Translations under genes and position numbers: made by a program
Shown: in pieces, positions 1-9,436 of the stretch
How the letters are laid out: every line of letters begins with the position of its first letter
How positions within the stretch are numbered: position 1 is the stretch's first letter
Assembly (NCBI RefSeq): GCF_011067135.1
Contig: NZ_JAAMOW010000011.1
Location: forward strand, 62,001-126,000
DNA length: 64,000 nt
Direction of reading: 5' to 3'
Source of the DNA: Solimonas terrae
GTDB lineage: Bacteria > Pseudomonadota > Gammaproteobacteria > Nevskiales > Nevskiaceae
The notes under the pieces: model-generated
Told to the model about the DNA's origin: nothing
The model's database searches: none
Seen by the model: only the letters and a program-made list of their open reading frames with translations

Positions 1-627
1 CAGGTTGATCAGCACCAGACCTCGGTCGAATTCGTACATGCCGATGCGAAACACGCCGCTGACCGTGAAGCGCCGGAAGCGCGGCAGCAGGCCGGCCGGC
101 GTCACCGAAGCCTGCGGCACCATCAGATCGACCTTGTCGCCGATCGTCACACCCAGCGATTCGGCCAGCTCGCTGCCGATCACGATGTTGTAGGTGCCGG
201 CTTTCAGCGAGTCGAAGCTGCCGGCCTTCATGTGCGCGGCGATGTCGGAAACCTTGTCCTCCTCCTCTGGCAGCACGCCGCGCAGCATCGTGCCGGACAG
301 ATCGGAGCCGACTTTGACCATGCCCTCGCCCTCGATATACGGGGCCAGGCCTTCGATCGACTTGTTCTGCGCGGCGAGCCTGGCGACGCCGGGCCAGTCC
401 TCCATGCCGCCGCGATACGCCGATATCGTCGCGTGCGAGGCCATGCCGAGGATGCGCGTGCGCAGCTCGCGCTCGAAGCCGTTCATCACCGACAGCACCG
501 TGATCAGCGCAGTGACACCGACCGCAATCCCGAGCATCGATGCCGCGGAAATGAACGAAATGAAGTGATTGCGCCGTTTGGCCCGGGTGTACCGCAGGCC
601 GGCGAACAGCTCGTAAGGGTTACGCAT
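1..627 (-). CDS. lolC: Lipoprotein-releasing ABC transporter permease LolC/LolE family (3' end outside window)
   Basis: The protein starts MRNPYELFAGLRYTRAKRR, followed by a hydrophobic segment and the family signature LSVMNGFERELRTRI at about residues 44-58, then the start of the large periplasmic domain. This matches the LolC/LolE permease family, which with the ATPase LolD extracts mature lipoproteins from the inner membrane for transfer to LolA. About 209 residues of roughly 410 are present; the rest lies beyond position 1. LolC and LolE cannot be separated from this fragment, so the symbol is tentative. It is divergent from the PhoX-like lipoprotein gene at 824, with 196 bases between the two starts. 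Confidence 0.88.
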   Translation of the reverse strand, partial: MRNPYELFAGLRYTRAKRRNHFISFISAASMLGIAVGVTALITVLSVMNGFERELRTRILGMASHATISAYRGGMEDWPGVARLAAQNKSIEGLAPYIEGEGMVKVGSDLSGTMLRGVLPEEEDKVSDIAAHMKAGSFDSLKAGTYNIVIGSELAESLGVTIGDKVDLMVPQASVTPAGLLPRFRRFTVSGVFRIGMYEFDRGLVLINL

Positions 628-823
628 AAGTCGTTGATTGGAGCATAGGGCCGGGCCGCCGCGCCACTTCAGACCATCGGCTGGAGGCAAACGTTGCAGT
701 CGATGTCACCAAACAGTCACCGACTCGCAAACATCCGCAACTACGGTGCTCGCGTCTTCCGGCGCCGCTCGTCAGCGCGCGACCCGACGGCCACGACCAT
801 CTGCGACCAAAGGGAGTTTTGAC

Positions 824-2659
824 ATGCAGCAGCGACAAATGCGCCAGCTCGGCGCCCATCTGGTGACCGCCTGCGCCCTCGTCGGCGTCTTTGCGCTCGC
901 CGCCTGCGGCAACAACGATTCCGCTTCCGCGGAAGCGTCGTTCTCGCCGATCGACGACGCCGCCACCGACGGCGCCAAGCGCCAGGTCATCGGCACCGAC
1001 TACGCCACCGTCGACGGCAAGACCAGCGAAACCGGCTACGTCACCATCCTGCGCTCCGGCGAGCAACGCGGCAGCAGCGCGGCGCTCAATACCTTCGGCC
1101 AGATCGTCGACGACACCAACAAGCCGATCCTGAAGGCCGACGGCTCGACGACCATCGCCGATTCCAACGACTTCTCGTCGATCCTGCGCGTTGGCAGCAA
1201 GCTGTACGCGGTTTCGCAATTCGAAAGCCAGCCCGGTTCGATGTACCTGACGACGCTTTCGCAGGACAGCGAGACCGGCAAGCTCAGCGCCGTCGGCACG
1301 CAGGCGATCAACCTGTCCGGCATCAACGGCATCTGGAATCCCTGCGCCGGCTCGGTGACGCCGTGGGAAACGCATCTCGGCTCGGAAGAGTACGAACCGG
1401 ACGCCAGGAAGGGCGTCGGCAGCGCTGCGAGCATGGCCCCGTTCTTCGGCGGCGGCTCGGTGCTCGACGGCGACGCCAGCAAGGTCAACCCGTATTTCTG
1501 GGGCTTCCCGGTCGAAGTCGCGGTCAGCGAATCCGGCGTCGCGACGCCGACCAAGCATTATTCGATGGGCCGTTTCGCGCACGAACTGTCGTACGTGATG
1601 CCGGACAAGAAGACGGTCTATCAAACCGATGACGGCACCAACGTCGGCTTCTACCGTTACGTTGCCGATGCCGAGGCCAACCTCGGCGCCGGCACCCTGT
1701 ACGCCATGAAGTGGACGCAGACCAGCGAGGCCGGTGGCTCGGAGCTCGGCACGGCCGACATTTCGTGGATCGAACTCGGCCATGCCAGCGACAGCGAAAT
1801 CAAGGCCCTGATCGACGCCAAGCCGGCGTTCGCCGATATCTTCGAGCTCGGCACCGCCGCCGGTGGTGTCTGCGCCGACGGCTTCAAGTCGGTCAATACC
1901 AACGGCACCGGCCAGGAATGCCTGAAGCTGAAGAGCGGCCAGGAGAAGGCGGCGGCCTTCCTCGAGTCTCGTCGCTACGCGGCCTACCTGGGCGCGACCA
2001 CGGAGCTGCGCAAGGAAGAAGGCGTGACCTTCGATCCGGACGGCAAGAAGCTCTACGTCGCGTACAGCGAAATCAACAGCGGCATGGAAGACAACAAGAA
2101 GGCCGGCGTCGCCAACACCGCCAATGACGTCGGCGGCCCGAACGACATCAAGCTGCGCTACAACCAGTGCGGCGCCGTCTATGCCTACGACGTCGACAGC
2201 AATTTCGTCGCGACCAAGGCAACCGGCATCCTCACCGGCCGCATGACGACCAAGCGCGATCCGAACATGACGAACCCGTCGACGATGGCCGCTTATGCCG
2301 ACGACAGCCCGTTCGTCAACAACAGCTGCGATGTCGATGGTATCGCCAACCCCGACAACATCAGCTTCATGGCGGGCCAGAAGACCCTGCTGATCGGCGA
2401 GGACTCGGGCGACGAGCATCAGAACGACGCGATCTGGGCGTACAACATCGAGTCCAAGAACCTGACGCGCATCGCCTCGACGCCGTACGGCGCGGAAACG
2501 ACCTCGCTGTACTACTACCCGGACGTCAACGACTTCGGCTACATCATGGCGGTGATCCAGCATCCGTATGGCGAAAGCGACGGCGACAAGGTCTCCGCCG
2601 GCAGCGCCGAACGCCGCTCGTACTTCGGTTACATCGGCTCGCTGCCACCGCACAAGTAA
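824..2659 (+). CDS. PhoX-like (DUF839) lipoprotein
   Basis: The 611-residue product begins with a lipoprotein signal peptide ending in ALAAC, with the lipidated Cys at residue 28. The body carries signatures typical of the PhoX/DUF839 beta-propeller family: CAGSVTPWETHLGSEEYEP, HELSYVMPDKKTVYQTDDG, GVTFDPDGKKLYVAYSE and DNISFMAGQKTLLIGEDSG. Known PhoX enzymes are metal-dependent phosphatases with an iron-binding Cys in a WLTCEE-type motif. Here the matching place reads LGSEE, so phosphatase activity is uncertain. The start at 824 was chosen because it opens the signal peptide; a longer frame upstream has none. It is followed by a terminator and then a cytochrome lipoprotein gene. Confidence 0.8.
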   Translation: MQQRQMRQLGAHLVTACALVGVFALAACGNNDSASAEASFSPIDDAATDGAKRQVIGTDYATVDGKTSETGYVTILRSGEQRGSSAALNTFGQIVDDTNKPILKADGSTTIADSNDFSSILRVGSKLYAVSQFESQPGSMYLTTLSQDSETGKLSAVGTQAINLSGINGIWNPCAGSVTPWETHLGSEEYEPDARKGVGSAASMAPFFGGGSVLDGDASKVNPYFWGFPVEVAVSESGVATPTKHYSMGRFAHELSYVMPDKKTVYQTDDGTNVGFYRYVADAEANLGAGTLYAMKWTQTSEAGGSELGTADISWIELGHASDSEIKALIDAKPAFADIFELGTAAGGVCADGFKSVNTNGTGQECLKLKSGQEKAAAFLESRRYAAYLGATTELRKEEGVTFDPDGKKLYVAYSEINSGMEDNKKAGVANTANDVGGPNDIKLRYNQCGAVYAYDVDSNFVATKATGILTGRMTTKRDPNMTNPSTMAAYADDSPFVNNSCDVDGIANPDNISFMAGQKTLLIGEDSGDEHQNDAIWAYNIESKNLTRIASTPYGAETTSLYYYPDVNDFGYIMAVIQHPYGESDGDKVSAGSAERRSYFGYIGSLPPHK

Positions 2660-2686
2660 GCAATACCGCTTCGTATCGGCAGTACC

Positions 2687-2719
2687 GGTTCCGGCGCGGC
2701 AACGCGCCGGAACCTTTTT
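2687..2719 (+). terminator. Rho-independent terminator after the PhoX-like gene
   Basis: A perfect 12-bp stem (GGTTCCGGCGCG with its complement) closes a GCAA tetraloop and is followed directly by five T. It lies 27 bases after the PhoX-like stop codon and 28 bases before the next start, so the cytochrome gene is probably transcribed separately or only by read-through. Confidence 0.92.
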
Positions 2720-2746
2720 CATCCATCGCGCCGGACCCTGTTTCCC

Positions 2747-4498
2747 ATGCGGATTTCGTTCCACGCCGTCTTCCTTGCCCTTGTATCCGTCGCGAGCCTT
2801 GCCGCCTGCAAGCCACGGCCCGACGACGGCGGCGTCGACCTGCGTCGGCCAGTGAAGAACGACATCGCCAACATCCCCCCGCAGTGCTTCACGCGCACCC
2901 GCGACGCCGACGGCAGCGTCCACAACCCCTGCTACGTCTGTCACGCCGAAGCCGACGAGCCGAACTACCGGAGCCAGCCGGAAAACCAGCTGTCCTACGC
3001 ATTTCCGATGCTGCGCGCTGCCGCGAAAGTGCGTAACGACTGGAAAAACCTCTTCGTCGATCGCCGACCGGCGATCGACGCCACCGCTGATCACGACGTG
3101 CTCGCCTACGTTCGCACCGACAACTACCGCCGTGACGACGGCGGCGTGGATGTCGCCGGACGCCTCGCCGAACTGCCCCGCGCCTGGGACGTCAACGGCA
3201 ATGGTCGCTGGGACGGCTATACACCGGACGCGACATTCCGCTTCGACGGACGCGGTTACGATCGGCGCGCCGACGGCAGCACGACCGCCTGGCGTGCATT
3301 TGCCTACCTGCCGTTTCCGGGGGCCTTCATGCCCACCAACGGGTCGTTCGATGACGTGCTGATACGCCTGCCACCGGCGTTTCGCGAGCGCAGCGACGGC
3401 CACGAGGACATCGCCGTCTACGAAATCAATCTGGCGATCGTCGAAGCGCTGGTGCGCCGCCGGAACGTGGCGATCGAGCCCGTCGACGAGCGCACACTCG
3501 GCGCCGATCTCGACGCCGACGGCAAGCTCGACACGGCAAGCCGGGTCGTCTACGACTGGGCCCCGCTCGAAAAACGCGAGATGCACTATGTCGGTCGCGC
3601 CCGCGCCGAACAGGATGCCGGCCGCGTCCATGTCGCTGCCGGCCTGTTCCCGGAGGGCACGGAATTCCTGCACAGCGTGCGGTACCTGGACATCGCCGCC
3701 GACGGCAGCATCACGCCCGCCGCCCGCATGAAGGAGCTGCGCTATGCACGCAAGCTGCGCTGGCAAAGCTATTCCGATCTGCGCCAGACGGCGCTGATCG
3801 AAGGCAAGGAAGCCGCGCTGTCGCCCGATCGCCCGGAGCAGTATTTCGGCGATGCCGAGCGCGGCATCACCAGCAAGCTCGGCTGGGTCTATCAGGGGTT
3901 CATCGAGGACCGCCACGGCCGGCTCCGCCCGCAGACACGGGAGGAATCGCAGTTCTGCGTCGGCTGCCACGGCGGACTGTCCGCCACCGACGACGGCATT
4001 TTCTCGTTCTCGCGCAAGCTGGGGGCGGGCGCCACATACGGCTGGTATCACTGGGGCGACCACGCGTTCCACGGCTTGCCGGACCCGCTGCGCATCGACG
4101 GCAAGCCGGAATTCGCGAGCTATCTGCTCGACAACCATGCCGGCGACGAGTACCGCGCCAATGACGAAGTGCGCGCGCGCTTCTTTGCGACGGACGGCCA
4201 ACCGCGCGCGGCCGCGTTTGCGCAGCTGAAGACCGATCTGTCGATCCTGATGCTGCCGTCAGCCGCGCGCGCGCTGGCGCTCGACAAGGCGTATCTCGCG
4301 ATCGTCCGCGAGCAATCGTTTGTCCGCGGGCGCGATGCCGTGCTCAGCCCCGCCGAAAACGTCTGGCCCGCCATCGAACAGGACACGGCGACCGGCATCG
4401 TCATACCCCTGCCGGCGCCACGCCTCGCAAGCGACTGGCAAAGCAAGGGAATACCCGCAGTGCTGGGTGATCTTCCGCATGGCCCGGCATCGCCCTGA
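2747..4498 (+). CDS. Two-heme c-type cytochrome lipoprotein of unknown role
   Basis: The 583-residue product has a signal peptide with a lipobox (LAAC, Cys 21) and two CXXCH heme-attachment motifs: CYVCH at residues 62-66 and CVGCH at 404-408. It is therefore expected to be an exported, membrane-anchored protein with two covalent c-type hemes. The stretch between the hemes is rich in Asp/Gly/Tyr and I recognise no catalytic domain in it. It follows the PhoX-like gene in the same orientation, but a strong terminator lies between them. An electron-transfer role is a family-level inference; the partner and substrate are unknown. Confidence 0.75.
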   Translation: MRISFHAVFLALVSVASLAACKPRPDDGGVDLRRPVKNDIANIPPQCFTRTRDADGSVHNPCYVCHAEADEPNYRSQPENQLSYAFPMLRAAAKVRNDWKNLFVDRRPAIDATADHDVLAYVRTDNYRRDDGGVDVAGRLAELPRAWDVNGNGRWDGYTPDATFRFDGRGYDRRADGSTTAWRAFAYLPFPGAFMPTNGSFDDVLIRLPPAFRERSDGHEDIAVYEINLAIVEALVRRRNVAIEPVDERTLGADLDADGKLDTASRVVYDWAPLEKREMHYVGRARAEQDAGRVHVAAGLFPEGTEFLHSVRYLDIAADGSITPAARMKELRYARKLRWQSYSDLRQTALIEGKEAALSPDRPEQYFGDAERGITSKLGWVYQGFIEDRHGRLRPQTREESQFCVGCHGGLSATDDGIFSFSRKLGAGATYGWYHWGDHAFHGLPDPLRIDGKPEFASYLLDNHAGDEYRANDEVRARFFATDGQPRAAAFAQLKTDLSILMLPSAARALALDKAYLAIVREQSFVRGRDAVLSPAENVWPAIEQDTATGIVIPLPAPRLASDWQSKGIPAVLGDLPHGPASP

Positions 4499-4608
4499 CG
4501 GCCCAGAATTCCCGTCATCTGCCGCAGGGTTGCACGCGCAAAACGGGGTGTTGCGCCGCGACCGGAGGACTGCGGTCGCCCAAGCGGAACCACGGCAAGG
4601 GGGCGCAA

Positions 4609-5571
4609 GTGAGTTCGTCGGTAACGGCGCGGGACGACGAGGCCGGCAAGCCGGTGCTGACACAGTTTCTCGGTGCCGACGCACAACTGTGCGCACCGCT
4701 GCCGGAATTCGCACGGCACCCGGAAATGCTGCGCGAGCTGTATCGTCGCATGGTCGAGACCCGGATCTTCGACAAAACGGCCCTCGCGTTGCAGCGCTGC
4801 GGTCGGCTCGAACACTACAGCGCCTGTCTCGGTCAGGAAGCGATCGTCGCCGCCCTTGCGCTGAGCCTGCGTGCCGATGATCTGTTCGTCGCGGCAGGAC
4901 GCGAATACAGCCTGCAGTCGCTGCGCGACGCCGGCCTGCTCGATGTGCTGCGCTACTGGAGCGATGCCAGCGCGCAGCAGCCCGCGCCCGCGTCACGGGC
5001 ACTTGCCCGCGCCCGCGAGATCGCAGCAGGCGCGACGCCGGATCGGGCGTCGGCGATCGTGCTGGCACCCGGTGATGACGGACTCGCGGACGCAACGGAA
5101 CTGCGTCCGTCGTTGAACATGCTCGAGCACCATGGCCTGCCGCTGATCTTCGTCGTTCCGCGTCGCCTGTGGCGGCAGCCGCCGGCCGCAGAAGACACGG
5201 CAAGGCTGACGAGCCGAACGATCGCCGCCGGCATCGTCGACGAACTGGTCGACGGCAACGATGCCATCGCCATGCACGACAGCCTGCAGCGCCATGTCAC
5301 CCGGGCGCGCGGTGGCCGGGGTCCGGTGCTGATCGAAGTGATCACCTGGCCGCTGCGCGATCGCCCGCCGCACGCCGATGCCTTCGAGCCGCCACGCTCG
5401 GATGCCGAATTGCGGGCAGCCTGGGATCACTGTCCGATCAAGCGGCTCAAACGCTATCTGGAAAGCCGCCAGCTCTGGAGCGTGGACGACGAAGAGGCCT
5501 TGCTGCTGGACGCCGGCGAACGGGCGGGCATCGCGGCTTCCGCATGGGACGATGCCAGACGCCGGGCCTGA
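4609..5571 (+). CDS. Degenerate pyruvate/2-oxoacid dehydrogenase E1-alpha-like protein
   Basis: The 320-residue protein aligns by eye with E1-alpha subunits of 2-oxoacid dehydrogenases: an N-terminal LYRRMVETRIFDK, a middle LEHHGLPLIFVV and a C-terminal GPVLIEVITWPLRDR followed by CPIKRLKRYL. It is about 40-80 residues shorter than usual. The thiamine-diphosphate motif, normally GDG followed about 30 residues later by Asn-Asn, reads GDDG and then VVPRRLW, so cofactor binding is doubtful. No E1-beta or E2 gene is adjacent. The start is GTG, preceded by AAGGGGG five bases upstream. It may be a pseudoenzyme or regulatory relative of E1-alpha. Confidence 0.65.
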   Translation: MSSSVTARDDEAGKPVLTQFLGADAQLCAPLPEFARHPEMLRELYRRMVETRIFDKTALALQRCGRLEHYSACLGQEAIVAALALSLRADDLFVAAGREYSLQSLRDAGLLDVLRYWSDASAQQPAPASRALARAREIAAGATPDRASAIVLAPGDDGLADATELRPSLNMLEHHGLPLIFVVPRRLWRQPPAAEDTARLTSRTIAAGIVDELVDGNDAIAMHDSLQRHVTRARGGRGPVLIEVITWPLRDRPPHADAFEPPRSDAELRAAWDHCPIKRLKRYLESRQLWSVDDEEALLLDAGERAGIAASAWDDARRRA

Positions 5572-5651
5572 ACCGGGGCTTGATGAACCTCATGCGGCTT
5601 CGCGCCTCTAAATCGTGAAGGAATCTCCCTTCCGTCACATGGAGTGCGGCG

Positions 5652-6107
5652 ATGAACAAGCTCAGGCGTCAGGAAGACGCCAATCAGATCTCCGAGGCCG
5701 GAATGTTCTATCCGACCGGCTATATCGTCAGCGGCTTTGCCGATCGCGCGGCCGCCAGAAAGGCCGAACAGAGCCTGCACGCACAGGGCTTCGGCGATGA
5801 CGACGTCCAGTACGTGTCGGCAGCCGACATGCACAAGGCAGCGTCCCGGAACCTCGAACACCCGTCCTTGTTCGCGTCGACCGGATCGAGCATGCCGACC
5901 CGCCAGAAGCAGCTGGAACTGGCGCGGGACGGTCATGACTTCGTGCTCGTGCGTGCGCCGGAGGCCGGTGACGAAGAGCGTGCCTTGCGCGCGCTGGCGT
6001 CCGCGCCGCCACGTTATGCGGTCAAGTACCGCCGCCTGATCATCGAGAATATCCTGCCGGACATTCCGTCCATTGCCGAGCCGGTCCGCAACAGCCGGGT
6101 CGCCTGA
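5652..6107 (+). CDS. Conserved hypothetical protein, 151 aa
   Basis: I do not recognise the family with confidence. The protein is soluble, has no signal peptide and contains the segment SGFADRAAARKAEQSLHAQGF, which resembles the first half of a small ferredoxin-like fold of the kind found in general-stress proteins. The remainder is charged and ends in a short variable tail. A GGAG six to seven bases before the ATG supports the start. It converges on the pirin gene with a shared terminator between them. It lies downstream of the E1-alpha-like gene with an 80-base gap, so co-transcription is possible but not shown. Confidence 0.6.
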   Translation: MNKLRRQEDANQISEAGMFYPTGYIVSGFADRAAARKAEQSLHAQGFGDDDVQYVSAADMHKAASRNLEHPSLFASTGSSMPTRQKQLELARDGHDFVLVRAPEAGDEERALRALASAPPRYAVKYRRLIIENILPDIPSIAEPVRNSRVA

Positions 6108-6127
6108 CACCGCTGGTCCGGACCGAA

Positions 6128-6160
6128 AGCCCCGCGATCGCAATTGCGGATCGCGGGGCT
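6128..6160. terminator. Bidirectional hairpin between convergent genes
   Basis: A perfect 12-bp stem (AGCCCCGCGATC and its complement) has a 9-base loop that is itself partly self-complementary. It sits between the stop codons of the 151-aa gene and the pirin gene. It lacks a long T run on either strand, so termination efficiency is uncertain. Confidence 0.65.
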
Positions 6161-6165
6161 CGCCC

Positions 6166-6885
6166 TTACGGCGCCTGCGGGACTTCGAACGGCCGCAGAT
6201 CGAAGACCAGCACTTCGGCGTCCTGGCCGCCTGCGAAGCGCAGCGGCCCACCGCCGCGCAGGCGCAGGCCGTCGCCGGCCGCGAGCGTTTCGCCATTGAG
6301 CTCGATCGCTCCGCGGGCGACGTGCACATAACCGTGCCGCTGCGCCGGCAGTTCCAGCGTCGCGCTTTCGTCGCCGTCGAACAGGCCCGCCCAGACCCGC
6401 ACGTCCTGCCGGATCTGCAAGGAATCCTCGCCGCCGTCGGGGGACAGGATCAGACGCAGGCGCCCACGCTTTTCGTCCTCCGTGAAGTGACGCTGCTGGT
6501 AACGCGGCTCGGCTCCGGTCACCGCCGGCATGATCCAGATCTGCAGGAAGTGCACATCGAGCACTTTGGAATGGTTGTATTCACTGTGCGCGACCCCGCT
6601 GCCGGCACTCATGATCTGCACATCGCCGGGCCGGATCACCGAACCGGTGCCCATGCTGTCCCGGTGTTCGAGCGCGCCGTCGAGGACGTACGAGAAGATT
6701 TCCATGTCGCGATGCGGATGCCGGCCGAAACCCTCGCCCGGCTCGACGTGGTCATCATTGATCACGCGCAGGTCGGAAAAGCCGATCTGCTGCGGGTTGT
6801 AGTAACTGCCGAACGAGAACGTGTGCCGCGACGACAGCCAGCCGTGTTCGGCGACACCACGCTGGTCGGCACGGATGATGTCCAT
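6166..6885 (-). CDS. Pirin family protein (YhhW-like bicupin)
   Basis: The 239-residue protein shows the pirin signatures: GFGRHPHRDMEIFSYVLDG, which carries the HxH...E metal ligands, and MSAGSGVAHSEYNHS. A second cupin half ends in LVFDLRPFEVP. Pirins of the YhhW type are cytosolic metalloproteins; some have quercetin 2,3-dioxygenase activity, but the physiological substrate is usually unknown. The start at 6885 is preferred over one 27 bases upstream because AGGGAG lies seven bases before it. It is divergent from a LysR regulator, the classical arrangement for a pirin controlled by that regulator. Confidence 0.87.
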   Translation of the reverse strand: MDIIRADQRGVAEHGWLSSRHTFSFGSYYNPQQIGFSDLRVINDDHVEPGEGFGRHPHRDMEIFSYVLDGALEHRDSMGTGSVIRPGDVQIMSAGSGVAHSEYNHSKVLDVHFLQIWIMPAVTGAEPRYQQRHFTEDEKRGRLRLILSPDGGEDSLQIRQDVRVWAGLFDGDESATLELPAQRHGYVHVARGAIELNGETLAAGDGLRLRGGGPLRFAGGQDAEVLVFDLRPFEVPQAP

Positions 6886-7001
6886 GTTCTGCTCCCTGGC
6901 GGCTCGCGCCACCTCTGCGTTGACGATGGCGCCATCCTAGTGTCGACCATTCAATTGATAAATCGTCTATTGTGCGAATCACTGTCTCTAAAAAGATGAC
7001 A
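6886..7001. promoter_or_regulatory. Divergent control region for pirin and lysR genes
   Basis: This 116-base gap holds an A+T-rich stretch around 6949-6995, which contrasts with the GC-rich surroundings and must carry both outward promoters. LysR proteins normally bind such shared regions. I could not fix -35/-10 boxes or a T-N11-A operator with certainty. Confidence 0.5.
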
Positions 7002-7928
<927 letters not shown>

Positions 7929-7959
7929 TCGGCTCAAGCTTTGGGGGCCAAGTCTTTTT

Positions 7960-8313
7960 ATGCGCAAGACTTTTTCTATGATGGCGGCCGCGCTCTGCGG
8001 CCTGATCGTGTCGGCTTACGCGCTGCCTGCGTCGGCCGATGAACTCGTCATGCCGCCGGCCGGCGAAATGCCGCCGCACCCGGTGATCCTGCCGCACCGC
8101 GGCGAGCACGAGGCCACGGTACTCAAGGAATTCGGCGAGCCACGCCAGCGCCACGCGCCGGTCGGTGGCGGCAGTCCCAAGCACCCGCCGATCACGCGCT
8201 GGGATTACGACGGCTATTCGGTGTTCTTCGAGCGCACCACGGTCGTTGATGTCGTCGTCAAGGGCGATCCGCCGCCGATCTCGCACGTCGACGAACTCAA
8301 GCGGACGCCGTAA
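7960..8313 (+). CDS. Small exported hypothetical protein, 117 aa
   Basis: A cleavable signal peptide (MRKTFSMMAAALCGLIVSA, likely cleaved after ASA at about residue 26) precedes a mature domain of about 90 residues. That domain contains VLKEFGEPRQRHAPVGGG and ITRWDYDGYSVFFE. The pattern of a 'FGEP' turn followed by an aromatic W-Y-F strand pair resembles small BamE/SmpA-like periplasmic folds, but I cannot assign it. It is same-strand with, and upstream of, the agmatine deiminase gene, separated by a GC-rich hairpin. Confidence 0.65.
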   Translation: MRKTFSMMAAALCGLIVSAYALPASADELVMPPAGEMPPHPVILPHRGEHEATVLKEFGEPRQRHAPVGGGSPKHPPITRWDYDGYSVFFERTTVVDVVVKGDPPPISHVDELKRTP

Positions 8314-8358
8314 AGCAACAGCCGCATTCGCGCGGTAAAATTCGGTTCAGCGGAATAC

Positions 8359-8377
8359 GGGGCGCGCACAGCGCCCC
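8359..8377 (+). terminator. Possible weak terminator hairpin
   Basis: A 7-bp GGGGCGC/GCGCCCC stem with a 5-base loop lies between the small exported protein and aguA. It is followed by a mixed T/C stretch rather than a clean T run, so it may equally be a leader hairpin of aguA. Confidence 0.4.
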
Positions 8378-8413
8378 GCTTCGTTTCCCCTTCCGATCCC
8401 GAGTCGCCACGCC

Positions 8414-9436
8414 ATGAGTGTTGTCCTCCCCGCCGAATGGGCGCCGCAAAGCGCCGTGCAGCTGACCTGGCCGCGCCCCGACGGCGACTTCGCGAAATCG
8501 TTCGATGCGGTCGAGCAGACCTTCGTGACGCTGGCGACCGCCATCACCCGCTTCCAGAAACTGATCATTGCCTGCGGCTCCGACCGCGAAGCCCTGCGCG
8601 CACGCCTGCTCGCCGCCGGCGCACGCGATGATCGCCTGCATCTGTTCACGGTCGCGGCGAACGATGTCTGGGCCCGTGATCACGGTCCGATCACGGTGTT
8701 CCGCGACGGCCACCCCGTGCATCTGGATTTCATCTTCAACGGCTGGGGCGGCAAGTTCGAAGCCGGCCTCGACAACACGATCACGCGCGCACTCGACGCA
8801 CAGCAGGTCTGGGATGCACCGGTCGACTCGCTGGACTTCGTGCTCGAAGGCGGCGGCATTGAATCGGACGGCCTGGGCACGCTGCTGACGACCGAGCGCT
8901 GTCTGCTGGCGAAGACCCGCAATCCCGCCTTCGACAAACCGCAGATCGAAGCCCGGCTGAAAACCTGGTTCGGCGTGAACCGCGTGCTGTGGCTGAAGCA
9001 TGGCGATCTGATCGGCGACGACACCGACGGCCACATCGACACGATCGCGCGCTTCTGCGATGCGAACACGATTGCCTACCAGGCCTGCGACGACGCCAAC
9101 GATGCGCACTACGAAGACCTGCGCGCGCTCGAAGCCGAGTTGCAGGCGCTGCGCACCGCCAGTGGCGCGCCGTACAAGCTGGTCGCCCTGCCGCTGCCGA
9201 CGGCCATCTTCGACGAAGACGATCGGCGCCTGCCGGCCGGTTATCCGAATTTCCTGATTCTCAACGATGCGGTGCTGGTGCCGACCTATGGCGACGCGAT
9301 CAACGATCCGATCGCGCTCGGTCGCCTGCAGCCCTGCTTCCCCGACCGCGAGGTGATCGGCATCGATTGCCGCGCGCTGATCGCGCAATATGGCAGCCTG
9401 CACTGCGTGACCATGCAGATTCCGAGCGCACCATGA
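8414..9436 (+). CDS. aguA: Agmatine deiminase
   Basis: The 340-residue protein converts agmatine to N-carbamoylputrescine and ammonia, the first step of the arginine-decarboxylase route to putrescine. Family signatures are present in order: MPAEW-like VLPAEWAPQSAVQLTWP at the N terminus, NDVWARDHGPITVF, FNGWGGKF, LEGGGIESDG, GDDTDGHIDTIARF with the active-site His, and the C-terminal SLHCVTMQIP in which Cys 331 is the expected nucleophile. Its stop codon overlaps the start of aguB in an ATGA, so the two are translationally coupled and complete the two-step conversion. Confidence 0.95.
   Translation: MSVVLPAEWAPQSAVQLTWPRPDGDFAKSFDAVEQTFVTLATAITRFQKLIIACGSDREALRARLLAAGARDDRLHLFTVAANDVWARDHGPITVFRDGHPVHLDFIFNGWGGKFEAGLDNTITRALDAQQVWDAPVDSLDFVLEGGGIESDGLGTLLTTERCLLAKTRNPAFDKPQIEARLKTWFGVNRVLWLKHGDLIGDDTDGHIDTIARFCDANTIAYQACDDANDAHYEDLRALEAELQALRTASGAPYKLVALPLPTAIFDEDDRRLPAGYPNFLILNDAVLVPTYGDAINDPIALGRLQPCFPDREVIGIDCRALIAQYGSLHCVTMQIPSAP

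Noticed and set aside
620-4201. Long minus-strand open frame (about 1,190 codons) opposite the PhoX-like and cytochrome genes
   Set aside because: It is antisense to two well-supported genes, is Arg/Ala/Val-rich without domains, and such frames arise in GC-rich DNA.
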